Source of the DNA: Methylophaga nitratireducenticrescens
Lineage (GTDB): Bacteria > Pseudomonadota > Gammaproteobacteria > Nitrosococcales > Methylophagaceae
Direction of reading: 5' to 3'
Assembly: GCF_000260985.4 (NCBI RefSeq)
Contig: NC_017857.3
Coordinates: 372,001-436,000 of the forward strand
DNA: 64,000 nucleotides
The translations under genes were made by a program, and so were the position numbers. Below the pieces are notes generated by a model. The model saw only the letters and a list, made by a program, of their open reading frames with translations. It had not been told where the DNA came from and did not search any database. Positions within the stretch are counted from its first letter, which is position 1, and each line of letters opens with the position of its first letter. Below are positions 17,045-28,434 of the stretch, piece by piece.

Positions 17045-17077
17045 AACCACCCCAGACATTGTCTCGGGTGGTTTTTT
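17045..17077 (+). terminator. Intrinsic terminator after the YjfB-type gene
   Basis: An 8-bp stem (AACCACCC / GGGTGGTT) with a 13-base loop that ends in six T. It separates the small-gene cluster from the symporter operon. Confidence 0.85.
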
Positions 17078-17132
17078 AATGCCTGAAAAACACGTAAGCT
17101 TCTACCTGACTTCATTTCTTGGATAAGTGGAT

Positions 17133-18521
17133 ATGGAAACCCTTGTTGTAATTATTTACCTGTTTTTTGTGCTGCTTATAGGCTTGTGGGCCGGACGTGG
17201 CATAAAAACCATGCAGGATTATGCTCTGGCAGGGAAATCTTTTGGCATGCTGGTGATATTTGCCACTTTATCGGCATCGTTTATCGGTGGTGGATTTTCC
17301 ATGGGAAATGCCGAAAAGGTATTTCTGGTTGGCATCAGTAATATTGTTGCGTTATGGGGCTTTAGCATAAAAGAAATTCTGGTCGCCCGCTATATTGCAC
17401 CGCAAATGATGCGTTATCCAAATGCCATTTCAGTAGGCGATATTATGGATGAACATTACGGTAAAGGGGCCCGGCTATTCAGTGGTGTATTTTCGCTCGC
17501 CCTGTGCGCGGGGATCCTCGGCGCCCAAATTGGTGCTATGGGTTATGTGTTTAACCTGTTTCTTGATGTTGATCGGGTGTGGGGTGTATTGATTGGTTGC
17601 GGCATTGTTATCGCATATGCAACGGTTGGTGGAATGCGTTCCGTGGTCTGGACCGATATTATTCAATTTATCGTGCTGGCCTTCGGCATCCCGATGACAT
17701 TGTATTTTGGTTTACAGCATGTTGGTGGCTGGCAGTCCATGCAAAACAATTTACCTGCAACGCACTTTACCTTACCCATAGAACCATTGGCAGTTATTGC
17801 ATTATTATCGTTATTTATGACATTCATGCTGGGTGAAACGTTGGTACCACCCTATTTGCAACGGTTGTTAATTGGTAAAAGCAGTAAAGATGTTATTCGT
17901 GGGTCATTATTAAGCGGATTGTTTTCGATTCCGTTTTTTGCCATTACCGGTTTGATTGGTTTAGTGGCATTAGCCATGCAACCCTCACTAGATGCTAATT
18001 TAGCGATGCCTTATGTTATTCAACAGGCTGTCCCGCCAATCCTGCAAGGTATTGTGGCAGCAGCCATTGTTTCTATCATTATGTCTTCAGCAGATTCGTT
18101 TTTAAATTCGGCATCAATTGCCTTCAGTAATGATATTGTCAGGCCATTACGGAAAACACCCTTAACAGCCAAAGCAGAATTAATGCTCGCTCGTGTAGTC
18201 ACATTATTAGTGGGCATTGCATCAATGGTTTTTGCTTTATCGATTGATAGCGTAATCGATATTCTGATTTATGCGTATAACTTTTGGGCCCCAACCGTGT
18301 TAGTGCCTTTGACGATGGCAATTCTGGGCTGTTATGTGAGTCGTAAACGGTTTATTGCCGGAGCGGTGGCTGGAATCGGCTCTGCCATTGTCTGGAATGT
18401 AGTATTACAGCAGCCATGGCAGATTGATGCTTTGGTGGTTGGTTTTTTTGCCAACTTAATTGCCTTTACTTGCGTTGATAGACCTGCTGCAAAAGCCGCT
18501 AAACTGGCAGATGCTCAATAG
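17133..18521 (+). CDS. Sodium:solute symporter family (SSS) transporter
   Basis: A 462-residue inner-membrane protein with about 12-13 hydrophobic helices. SSS-family marks: the N-terminal WAGRGIKTMQDYALAGKSFG region after helix 1, SASFIGGGFSMGNAEKVF with small residues of the Na+ site, and YATVGGMRSVVWTDIIQFIVL, the classical SSS signature near residue 165. MSSADSFLNSASIAFSNDIVRP near 315 is the second signature. The substrate is not predictable; it is not PutP-like at specificity positions that I can judge. Start: ATG 17133 (GGA at 17121) rather than GTG 17127. The next gene, a lipoprotein, starts 25 bases after the stop and is probably cotranscribed. Confidence 0.9.
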   Translation: METLVVIIYLFFVLLIGLWAGRGIKTMQDYALAGKSFGMLVIFATLSASFIGGGFSMGNAEKVFLVGISNIVALWGFSIKEILVARYIAPQMMRYPNAISVGDIMDEHYGKGARLFSGVFSLALCAGILGAQIGAMGYVFNLFLDVDRVWGVLIGCGIVIAYATVGGMRSVVWTDIIQFIVLAFGIPMTLYFGLQHVGGWQSMQNNLPATHFTLPIEPLAVIALLSLFMTFMLGETLVPPYLQRLLIGKSSKDVIRGSLLSGLFSIPFFAITGLIGLVALAMQPSLDANLAMPYVIQQAVPPILQGIVAAAIVSIIMSSADSFLNSASIAFSNDIVRPLRKTPLTAKAELMLARVVTLLVGIASMVFALSIDSVIDILIYAYNFWAPTVLVPLTMAILGCYVSRKRFIAGAVAGIGSAIVWNVVLQQPWQIDALVVGFFANLIAFTCVDRPAAKAAKLADAQ

Positions 18522-18546
18522 TCAGACATTGCTGAGGAATTACAAG

Positions 18547-18807
18547 ATGAAATTATCGATAACCCGTCTTCAAGGACTACTGATCTTGCCGATACTGGCT
18601 GCTATGAGCAGTTGTGCTGCTTATAGTGTCGTCAACAGTGATCGTTATTCGGGATCGTCCAGTGCAGTCCCTGCCGAATATATTCCCTCACCGGGTTTTT
18701 GCCGTATATGGTTTAAAAATCGTGATCCTGAACAGCAACCGGCCCAGGGTGACTGTGAAACGTTGAAACAGGATATTCCTGAAAATGCCGTGTTGTTAAA
18801 AGGCTGA
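18547..18807 (+). CDS. Small lipoprotein of unknown function
   Basis: An 86-residue lipoprotein: signal peptide MKLSITRLQGLLILPILAAM, lipobox SSC with Cys at about residue 23, and a mature part with PSPGFCRIWFKNRDPEQQPAQGDCETL. The motif G-x-C-R-I-W-F/Y-x-x-R-x-P-x-x-Q-x-P-x-G-x-C recurs in many short lipoproteins of proteobacteria; its role is unknown. The two internal Cys could form a disulfide. AGGAAT precedes ATG 18547; the frame can be extended upstream into the symporter gene but without reason. Confidence 0.8.
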   Translation: MKLSITRLQGLLILPILAAMSSCAAYSVVNSDRYSGSSSAVPAEYIPSPGFCRIWFKNRDPEQQPAQGDCETLKQDIPENAVLLKG

Positions 18808-18839
18808 CTTTAACGATGCAATCACGCTAGAATTGTTTC

Positions 18840-19160
18840 ATGACTGACCGCTTACGCATACTGACCGCTCTCTTTGTTATCATCAATTTATTGATGGTCA
18901 GTGGCGTTACTGCGTCTGTGGCTCACCTCCCAGACGATCATTATTCAGCCCATTTGAGTATTGCGCATAGTCATGCTGATCATGACTATCAGCATGAGAA
19001 TCTTGATCATGACCATCAGCTGCATCTGCATTTGGTTGCGGATTTAGTCAGTTATTCACTATTTTTTCAGGCTCGGACGGCTGATGCCGTTGCCCACACC
19101 AGCAGCAGTCAGCTGGTGACTTTGTATTATTCCCCTCTGTTACCGCCCCCCAACGCTTAA
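18840..19160 (+). CDS. Histidine-rich exported protein, likely metal-binding
   Basis: A 106-residue protein with an N-terminal signal (LRILTALFVIINLLMVSGVTAS) and a dense His/Asp stretch from residue 28 to 65 (HLPDDHYSAHLSIAHSH, HADHDYQHENLDHDHQLHLHL), which holds more than a dozen His. Such segments bind Zn2+, Co2+, Ni2+ or Cd2+. Short His-rich proteins of this type often precede Czc-type pump genes, and here the CzcC-like gene starts 71 bases later. It is likely a periplasmic metal buffer or sensor for the pump, by inference. The ribosome site is weak (no clear purine run before ATG 18840). Confidence 0.7.
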   Translation: MTDRLRILTALFVIINLLMVSGVTASVAHLPDDHYSAHLSIAHSHADHDYQHENLDHDHQLHLHLVADLVSYSLFFQARTADAVAHTSSSQLVTLYYSPLLPPPNA

Positions 19161-19230
19161 TTCCATAACGTTTTAAAAAACTTTTAGTTTTGCTGCCTGC
19201 TTCTAAGCTGGTGGTGTTATGGAGTTCATC

Positions 19231-20526
19231 ATGAATTATCAAATAAATTCGCTCGCCGACAGGGTATTGATACCGCTGTTGCTGATCTCTCTATTGTTAG
19301 CGACGTCAGCCGTGAACGCAGATAACCGAACAAGTCTGAATCTGGCCACAGCGCTAGAGCGCACGTTATTACTGAGTCCGAGATTACAGCCGTTCCCCTA
19401 TCAACAGCGCGCGCTTGAAGCACAGAAACTACAGGCTGGGTTGCCACCCAATCCCAAATTACAGGCAGATTTGGAAAATGTGCTGGGCTCCGGCAATAGC
19501 CGGGGTCTTTCCGGTGCGGAATTAACTCTATCGTTAAGCCAGCTTGTTGAAATGGGCGATAAACGGCAGAAACGCGTCGATCTGGTCGATGCCAAATCCA
19601 GTCAATTGCAACAGCAATTTGAGATCCAGCGTCTGGACACGCTTTCTGATGTGACCGCCAAGTATCTGCAGGCATTACGGATAGATGCATTAGTAAGCTG
19701 GAATCAAAGGCGTATTCAGATTGAGCAGCAGGCCCTGGAGGTTATACAACAACGTGCTGCTGCCGGAGCGGTTGGTCAGGCAGATGTTTTACGGATGCAA
19801 CTGTTGCTTGAACGCTCTGAGTCCAGACAACAACAGCTAAATGGACAACGCAAACTTGCTTATCAGCATGTCGCTGCCAGTTGGGGAGAAGAAGTCGATT
19901 TTGCCGAGTTGGAAGGGCAATTACAGGAACTGCCAACTTTGCCGGAACAGGATACGTTGGAACAGGCCATCCTTCATTCTCCGGCCTTCTTACAGAGCCA
20001 TAGCTTAATCCGCTTACGTGAAGCCCAATTACGTCTGAGTGAAGCCAAATCCAGATCTGATTTCAGCTTCGGCGCCGGTATTCGCCGTCTGGAAGGTCAA
20101 AACGACAATGCTCTGGTGTTCAGTTTTTCAATGCCGCTGCAGTTATACGACCGCAATCAGGGCAATATCGCCGCGGCACATGCGGAATATGAAGCTGGAG
20201 TATTGCAGCAACAGCTGACGCGAACTGAATTGCGGATGGCCTTATTGGAAATCTATCAGGCCATGCTGAATAACCATCAACAAATCGATCGGCTGCAAAA
20301 AACGCTGACGCCTTTGACGCAAGAGCTTTTGAAACAAACGGAAACAGGTTATCAGTCAGGACAATACAACGTCTTGCAATGGATTGATGCACAACGCGAA
20401 GCATTCACTGTTGAACGTGATCTGATTGAAGCACAAACCGCTGTACATACCCAGTTACTTGAACTGGAGCGGTTAACCGGGATGCCTTTAAGCCGCTCAA
20501 TCTTTACTGCCAGTTATCAGGAATAG
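19231..20526 (+). CDS. CzcC-like outer-membrane factor of heavy-metal RND efflux
   Basis: A 431-residue TolC/OEP-family outer-membrane channel with signal peptide ending about VNA and two OEP repeats (about residues 40-220 and 230-420; long coiled helices such as QQLTRTELRMALLEIYQAMLNNHQQ). The family mark LPPNPKLQADLENVLGSG near residue 68 is typical for CzcC/CusC-type members rather than for secretion TolC. The start ATG 19231 has GGAG 6 bases upstream; ATG 19219 is possible. It is followed 4 bases later by the membrane fusion gene. Confidence 0.88.
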   Translation: MNYQINSLADRVLIPLLLISLLLATSAVNADNRTSLNLATALERTLLLSPRLQPFPYQQRALEAQKLQAGLPPNPKLQADLENVLGSGNSRGLSGAELTLSLSQLVEMGDKRQKRVDLVDAKSSQLQQQFEIQRLDTLSDVTAKYLQALRIDALVSWNQRRIQIEQQALEVIQQRAAAGAVGQADVLRMQLLLERSESRQQQLNGQRKLAYQHVAASWGEEVDFAELEGQLQELPTLPEQDTLEQAILHSPAFLQSHSLIRLREAQLRLSEAKSRSDFSFGAGIRRLEGQNDNALVFSFSMPLQLYDRNQGNIAAAHAEYEAGVLQQQLTRTELRMALLEIYQAMLNNHQQIDRLQKTLTPLTQELLKQTETGYQSGQYNVLQWIDAQREAFTVERDLIEAQTAVHTQLLELERLTGMPLSRSIFTASYQE

Positions 20527-20530
20527 TCCG

Positions 20531-21757
20531 ATGAAATTAAGCACCTTATTTTTTAGCCTGCTGGTACTGTCGAGTTCAGTAGTTCTAGCGGCGAACGATC
20601 ATGCTCATAGTGAACCGCATGATCACGAAGAAACCCTGGAAGGACCGCATGGTGGACGTTTGTTGGAGAATGAAAACTTTGCGGTGGAAATAACCATTTA
20701 TGAACAGGGCGTACCACCGGAAATGCGGGTTTATGCCTATGAACATGGAAAGCCAGTCGATCCTCAGCAGATCAATTTAACGGTAACGTTAAATCGACTG
20801 GACGATGAACAGAATCTTATCGACTTTACGACTGAAGCGGATTATCTGTTAGGAGATACGGTTATAGACGAACCACATTCATTTGAAGTGGTTGTGGAAG
20901 CCGAATATCAGGGTAAGTCCCATCATTGGCACTATGACAGTTTTGAGGGTCGCAGCACGATAACGGATCGCATGATAACGCTATCAGGAATAGAAACAGA
21001 AGCAGCTGGACCACAAACCTTATCAATAACGAATTCCCTCTATGGGGTAGTAAGTGTCGCGGAGGACCGCCAGTATCGGGTGCATGCGCCGTACCCCGGC
21101 ATTATTGAATCGGTGATGGTTAATACCGGCGATAAAGTCAAAAAAGGTCAGGTGCTAGTGACCGTGCGTAATCAAACCACTTTACAAAGCTACTCTATCC
21201 GCAGTCCGGCCAACGGTGAGGTCACCCGGCGTATGGCCAATGCCGGTGATCACAGTGATATGGGCAGTTTGCTGGAAGTCAGTGATTTATCCCGAGTCTG
21301 GGTTGAGCTGTCGATGTTTCCCTCTGATATCGAACAATTACGGGTCGGTATGCCGGTCAAGGTGAATGATTTACATCAGCATGAATCAGCTGGGGGGAAA
21401 ATCAGTTACATCTCCCCCAAAATGACCGGAGGTCACATTGCCCGGGCCCGTGCTGAAATTACCAATGCAGAAGGGCATTGGCGACCCGGTATGCATGTCA
21501 ACGCTGAAGTGACAGTTGAACAATACCCTGCTGAGCTGGCTGTAAAACACAGTGCTATTCAAAGTTATCGGGATATGCCGGTAGTTTTTGTTCGTTATGG
21601 CAATACATTTGAAGTCAGAATGCTCACGTTTGGCAAACAGGGAGCGGACTATATCGAAGTGCTTTCGGGGTTAAAACCAGGCAGCCAGTATGTGACGACA
21701 AACAGTTTTCTGCTCAAGGCAGAGGTGCTTAAATCCGGCGCCACCCATGATCACTAG
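20531..21757 (+). CDS. CzcB-like periplasmic adaptor (membrane fusion protein)
   Basis: A 408-residue adaptor linking pump and channel. Signal peptide of about 20 residues, then a His-rich metal-binding stretch (NDHAHSEPHDHEE, residues 22-35). A domain with GPHGGRLLENENFAVEITI (residues 39-58) is typical of CzcB N-terminal extensions. The biotinyl-lipoyl-like part is near 190-225 (YPGIIESVMVNTGDKVKKGQVLVTV), the beta-barrel near 250-320 and the membrane-proximal domain near 330-400. A second HDH tail closes the protein (GATHDH). It lies 4 bases from the CzcC-like gene and 9 bases before the CzcA-like gene, so one operon is clear. Confidence 0.9.
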   Translation: MKLSTLFFSLLVLSSSVVLAANDHAHSEPHDHEETLEGPHGGRLLENENFAVEITIYEQGVPPEMRVYAYEHGKPVDPQQINLTVTLNRLDDEQNLIDFTTEADYLLGDTVIDEPHSFEVVVEAEYQGKSHHWHYDSFEGRSTITDRMITLSGIETEAAGPQTLSITNSLYGVVSVAEDRQYRVHAPYPGIIESVMVNTGDKVKKGQVLVTVRNQTTLQSYSIRSPANGEVTRRMANAGDHSDMGSLLEVSDLSRVWVELSMFPSDIEQLRVGMPVKVNDLHQHESAGGKISYISPKMTGGHIARARAEITNAEGHWRPGMHVNAEVTVEQYPAELAVKHSAIQSYRDMPVVFVRYGNTFEVRMLTFGKQGADYIEVLSGLKPGSQYVTTNSFLLKAEVLKSGATHDH

Positions 21758-24889
<3,132 letters not shown>

Positions 24890-24915
24890 GGTCGAAGGTC
24901 GGTAGGCTAGAAATG

Positions 24916-24942
24916 AAAAAGCCGGGAGAACCCCGGCTTTTC
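24916..24942. terminator. Bidirectional terminator between CzcA-type gene and DUF4168 gene
   Basis: A stem AAAAGCCGGG / CCCCGGCTTTT with a 4-5 base loop, flanked by A-run on the left and T-run on the right, so it works for both convergent genes. Confidence 0.9.
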
Positions 24943-24966
24943 CACAACATACGAAGCTGAAACGTA

Positions 24967-25344
24967 TTAGTTCAACATAGATTGCACTTTGTCGCGCAAT
25001 TGAGCATCGCTTTGGATGGCCAAGGCGATATTGCTATATGTTTCTACATCCAGACCTTCGTTTTGAACGGTTTGGACCATTTTCTGGCTGGCTTCCTGTT
25101 GTAACTGGGCAGCTTGGTCAGGATCTTCAGTACTTTCCAGACGGCCTGAATATTCATTACGAATTTCTTCAAGATCACCCTGAACATCGGCAAATTTTTG
25201 CAACTCAGTATCACTGAAATCAGTTGCTGGAGCTGTTTCAGGCATTGGCGCTTGAGGAGCTGCCTGTTGTGGTTGTTCTGCAAAAGCAGGAGCACTTAGA
25301 CCCAGGGCCATTAATATTGAAGCAAAAATAGCTGTTTTTTTCAT
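24967..25344 (-). CDS. DUF4168-family exported protein
   Basis: A 125-residue secreted protein: signal peptide MKKTAIFASILMALGLSAPAFA, a Gln/Pro/Ala-rich linker (residues 23-40), then the DUF4168 domain (DFSDTELQKFADVQGDLEEIRNEYSGRL, ending in YSNIALAIQSDAQLRDKVQSML), which is mostly helical and charged. The function of DUF4168 is not known. AAGGAAA precedes ATG 25344; a longer frame starting at 25392 is not needed. A sigma-54-like promoter is at 25385-25400, and the divergent neighbour is a sigma-54 activator operon, so this gene is a probable target of it. Confidence 0.88.
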   Translation of the reverse strand: MKKTAIFASILMALGLSAPAFAEQPQQAAPQAPMPETAPATDFSDTELQKFADVQGDLEEIRNEYSGRLESTEDPDQAAQLQQEASQKMVQTVQNEGLDVETYSNIALAIQSDAQLRDKVQSMLN

Positions 25345-25384
25345 GGTGTTTTCCTTTATTGATTGTGGAACACATATAAGCAAT

Positions 25385-25400
25385 TGCGACAATCATGCCA
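25385..25400 (-). promoter_or_regulatory. Predicted sigma-54 (RpoN) promoter of the DUF4168 gene
   Basis: On the minus strand TGGCATGATTGTCGCA matches the -24/-12 consensus TGGCACG-N4-TTGCA at 10 of 12 positions, with exactly 10 bases between GG and GC. It leaves a leader of about 30 bases before ATG 25344. Further upstream, TTTGGCCCATGTGCCATAAA (25505-25524) is an imperfect palindrome that could be an activator site shared with the divergent kinase operon. Confidence 0.65.
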
Positions 25401-25549
25401 GAAATCCACATATTTATAAGTCAATGTATTTATTAGATAAAATATTCTGTGTTAGATTTTATGAAGTCTATTTGTAGCTTGACGGGTGCCTTAGTGTGTG
25501 TCAATTTGGCCCATGTGCCATAAATTCAAGTTTGTTAAAAGGGCATTGA

Positions 25550-27010
25550 ATGCGTTTTCCATCCATTTTCAGCAATCTGCGATTAGTGTTGATCATGCAG
25601 GTTGCATTGCCAGTGTTACTGGTGCTGGCGATGATCCTCGCCATTGGTCTCTCGATGGTGGGCCAATTTATCGAGGAAAGAATGCAGCGGGATTTACAGC
25701 AAGTGGCTCGAACCATTCACTTACCTGTTTCTCAGGCACTGGAACGACAGGATCTGGATCAGTTACAAAACAGTATGGCATCGGTTTTTGGTATTACCGA
25801 GGTATATGGAGCCTATTTATTCGATGCTAATGGCAGGCGTTTAAGCAGTTTTGGTGTCGTTAATCCGACAAAAGAACAGGCGACGGATGCACTTGAACAG
25901 ATAGTCGAAGGTGAATTTGCACAATATGAACGGATTCGTGGCCGTAATGTGTATTCCTTTTTTATGCCTATATTTGATGCGACTGGCCAGCCAAATGGCC
26001 TATTACAGGTAACACGTCGGCGCAGTGATATTGATCGTGAGCTGACCGAATTAAAATATTGGGCCTGGGGCGGCTTTGGTCTGGTGTCCTTAATTATTCT
26101 CGGGGTTATTACCTATTCGCATCAACGTGCCATTGAAACGCCATTGCAGAAGTTGGTTGAAAGCATGCGGCGAGTAAGCCAGGGGGATAGAGAGCACCGG
26201 GCAGCAGAACAGGGACCAATTGAAATTAGCCAATTGGCAAAAGGACTCAATGGCATGCTCAATGCAATTGAAGCTGCAGAGAAAAGCGAAGCTCAGCAAC
26301 GTTCCGCCCGGGAGCAGATGGCAGAAAGACTCAGGCAAACTGAAACCATGGCAGCGCTTGGACAATTATCGGCCGGTGTCGCTCATGAATTAGGTGCACC
26401 ACTCACAGTGGTTGATGGACGAGCCAGCCGATTATTAAGGCGGCTGGAAAATGAAAATGACGTAAAAGAATTAAATGAAATTCGTCAGCAGGCAGCCAGA
26501 ATGACCTCGATTATTCAGCAATTACTCAGCTTTGGCCGTTCATCGCGTGCTGAATTTCGAGAACTTGATGTGACGTCATTGATCGAAAGGGCCGAAGCAT
26601 TGTTGGCCAATCAAGGTTATCGAGTCAACCTTGTTAAGGGATCCATGGCAACAATTAAAGGCGATTCATTAAGCCTGGAACAGGCTTTGATCAATTTATT
26701 ACGCAATGCCTGTCAGGCCTGTCCTGATGGGCCGGTTGAACTCTCTTGGGAACAGGGTGGAAAACAGTTACAAATCCATGTAGATGATGCTGGCCCTGGT
26801 ATTAACGAAGAGCAGAAAACCCAGATTTTTGATCCCTTTGTCACGACCAAAGCGCCGGGTGAAGGCAGTGGTCTGGGGCTGGCTATTGTGAAACGGATCT
26901 TGCGAGAACATCAGGGGGAGGTTGTTTTGAGTCATAGTCCACTGGGTGGCGCCAGATTCAGTCTGATTTTACCGTTAGTTTTAACAACAGATTCCGGAAC
27001 AACCGCATGA
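25550..27010 (+). CDS. Sensor histidine kinase
   Basis: A 486-residue inner-membrane kinase. Transmembrane helix 1 is at about residues 12-40 ([25 protein letters not shown]), followed by a periplasmic sensor region of about 110 residues, helix 2 near 170-190 ([19 protein letters not shown]), a HAMP segment ([22 protein letters not shown]), a coiled coil, and HisKA with the H-box [23 protein letters not shown] near residue 272. The HATPase domain has N (NLLRNACQA), G1 (DDAGPGI) and G2 ([11 protein letters not shown]) boxes. It overlaps the response regulator gene by 4 bases. The ligand is unknown; position between a metal pump and DUF4168 gene suggests envelope or metal stress. Confidence 0.92.
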   Translation: MRFPSIFSNLRLVLIMQVALPVLLVLAMILAIGLSMVGQFIEERMQRDLQQVARTIHLPVSQALERQDLDQLQNSMASVFGITEVYGAYLFDANGRRLSSFGVVNPTKEQATDALEQIVEGEFAQYERIRGRNVYSFFMPIFDATGQPNGLLQVTRRRSDIDRELTELKYWAWGGFGLVSLIILGVITYSHQRAIETPLQKLVESMRRVSQGDREHRAAEQGPIEISQLAKGLNGMLNAIEAAEKSEAQQRSAREQMAERLRQTETMAALGQLSAGVAHELGAPLTVVDGRASRLLRRLENENDVKELNEIRQQAARMTSIIQQLLSFGRSSRAEFRELDVTSLIERAEALLANQGYRVNLVKGSMATIKGDSLSLEQALINLLRNACQACPDGPVELSWEQGGKQLQIHVDDAGPGINEEQKTQIFDPFVTTKAPGEGSGLGLAIVKRILREHQGEVVLSHSPLGGARFSLILPLVLTTDSGTTA

Positions 27011-28434
27011 CCACAAAACAGAATAAAAATTTACCCATCCTGTTGATAGAAGATGATCAGGCGTTAGCCCGACTGATTTCAGATGAGCTGGAAGCTGAAG
27101 GCTGGAATCTGGAGATTCATCATCAGCTTCAATCGGCTCTGGACTGGCTCAACATTAATCAACCGGCTTTGATTGTTACTGATTTGCGGTTGCCTGATGG
27201 CAATGGAATGCAGGTGGTTGAGCAGGTCGTCACCCACTGGCCGGAAGAACAACGACCAGGGCTTATCGTTATTACGGCATTTGGCAGTGTGCGACAGGCA
27301 GTGCAGGCTTTACAGGCGGGTGCTGATGACTTTCTCACCAAGCCTCTGGATTTGGAACATTTTTTGCTGGCGGTTGAACGGGTGGTCGCTACCCGTAAAT
27401 TACATGATGAGCTGTTTCAATTTCGCAAGCTCAACCGGCAGCCTGCCTTTCATCAGATGTTTGGTCGCAGTGAAGCCATGCGTAATTTATTTGAGCAGAT
27501 TAAAGTTATTGGCCGGGCTCAGGGGCCGGTATTGATTAATGGCGAGAGTGGAACCGGTAAAGAACTGGTCGCCAAAGCATTACACGCAGAAAGTGATCGT
27601 GCTGACGGGCCATTTTTAGCGGTGAATTGTGCCGGCATTCCGCAAGAATTATTGGAGAGTGAGTTTTTTGGTCATGCAGCAGGCTCATTTACCGGTGCTA
27701 ACAAAGCCCGCAAAGGGTTATTACAGGAAGCCAATGGGGGCAGTTTATTACTGGATGAAATTGGTGAAATGCCAATGGCATTGCAGGCAAAATTATTACG
27801 CGCCTTGCAGGATGGATCGATTCGTCCGGTGGGCCATGATACCGAAGAAAAAGTGGATGTCCGTATTATTGCGGCCACCCATCGGGATCTGAAACAAAAA
27901 GTTTATGAAGGCAGTTTTAGGGAAGATTTATTCTATCGTATGGAAACCTTTGCTTTATCAGTTCCTCCATTACGGGACCGTGAAGAGGATAGGGAAATTC
28001 TGGCACAGCAGTTTTTACAACAACTGGTAGTGGCTCAGGGACGCAAAATTCAGGGTTTCAGCGATAAGGCACTGGACATTATTCGTGACTATGCCTTTCC
28101 TGGCAATGTCAGGGAGCTACAGAATGTCGTGGAGAGAGCGTTTGCCTTTTGCAACGAAGACTGGGTGCAACCGCAGCATTTACCAACGCGTTTACTGGAA
28201 AATCAACCGACCCAACCGGCGATGGCAAGCCCTGAAACGGATAGGCAAAATGATCAGTTATTGGCCGGTGCTGTATTGCCAACCCTGGATCAGTTACAAA
28301 AACGTTATGTAAATATGGTTTTAAAAGAGGTGGACGGTAATAAACGTCGCGCCGCTGCGTTACTGGGAATTGGTCGTCGTACTTTGTATCGCTGGCTGGA
28401 TGAGGAAACTGATGAGGCAGAAGATACCGCTTAA
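27007..28434 (+). CDS. Sigma-54-dependent NtrC-family response regulator
   Basis: A 475-residue activator. REC domain (residues 8-125) with phospho-Asp in IVTDLRLPDG (about D60) and acidic pocket EDD at 17-19. AAA+ domain (about 150-385) with Walker A GESGTGKE, the sigma-54 contact loop as GSFTGA (usual GAFTGA), Walker B GGSLLLDEIGEM and arginine-finger region FREDLFYRM. C-terminal Fis-type helix-turn-helix (NKRRAAALLGIGRRTLYRWL). It must act at RpoN promoters; the one at 25385-25400 is the closest candidate. Its start overlaps the kinase stop (ATGA). Its stop overlaps the convergent WG-repeat gene by 4 bases. Confidence 0.94.
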   Translation: MTTKQNKNLPILLIEDDQALARLISDELEAEGWNLEIHHQLQSALDWLNINQPALIVTDLRLPDGNGMQVVEQVVTHWPEEQRPGLIVITAFGSVRQAVQALQAGADDFLTKPLDLEHFLLAVERVVATRKLHDELFQFRKLNRQPAFHQMFGRSEAMRNLFEQIKVIGRAQGPVLINGESGTGKELVAKALHAESDRADGPFLAVNCAGIPQELLESEFFGHAAGSFTGANKARKGLLQEANGGSLLLDEIGEMPMALQAKLLRALQDGSIRPVGHDTEEKVDVRIIAATHRDLKQKVYEGSFREDLFYRMETFALSVPPLRDREEDREILAQQFLQQLVVAQGRKIQGFSDKALDIIRDYAFPGNVRELQNVVERAFAFCNEDWVQPQHLPTRLLENQPTQPAMASPETDRQNDQLLAGAVLPTLDQLQKRYVNMVLKEVDGNKRRAAALLGIGRRTLYRWLDEETDEAEDTA

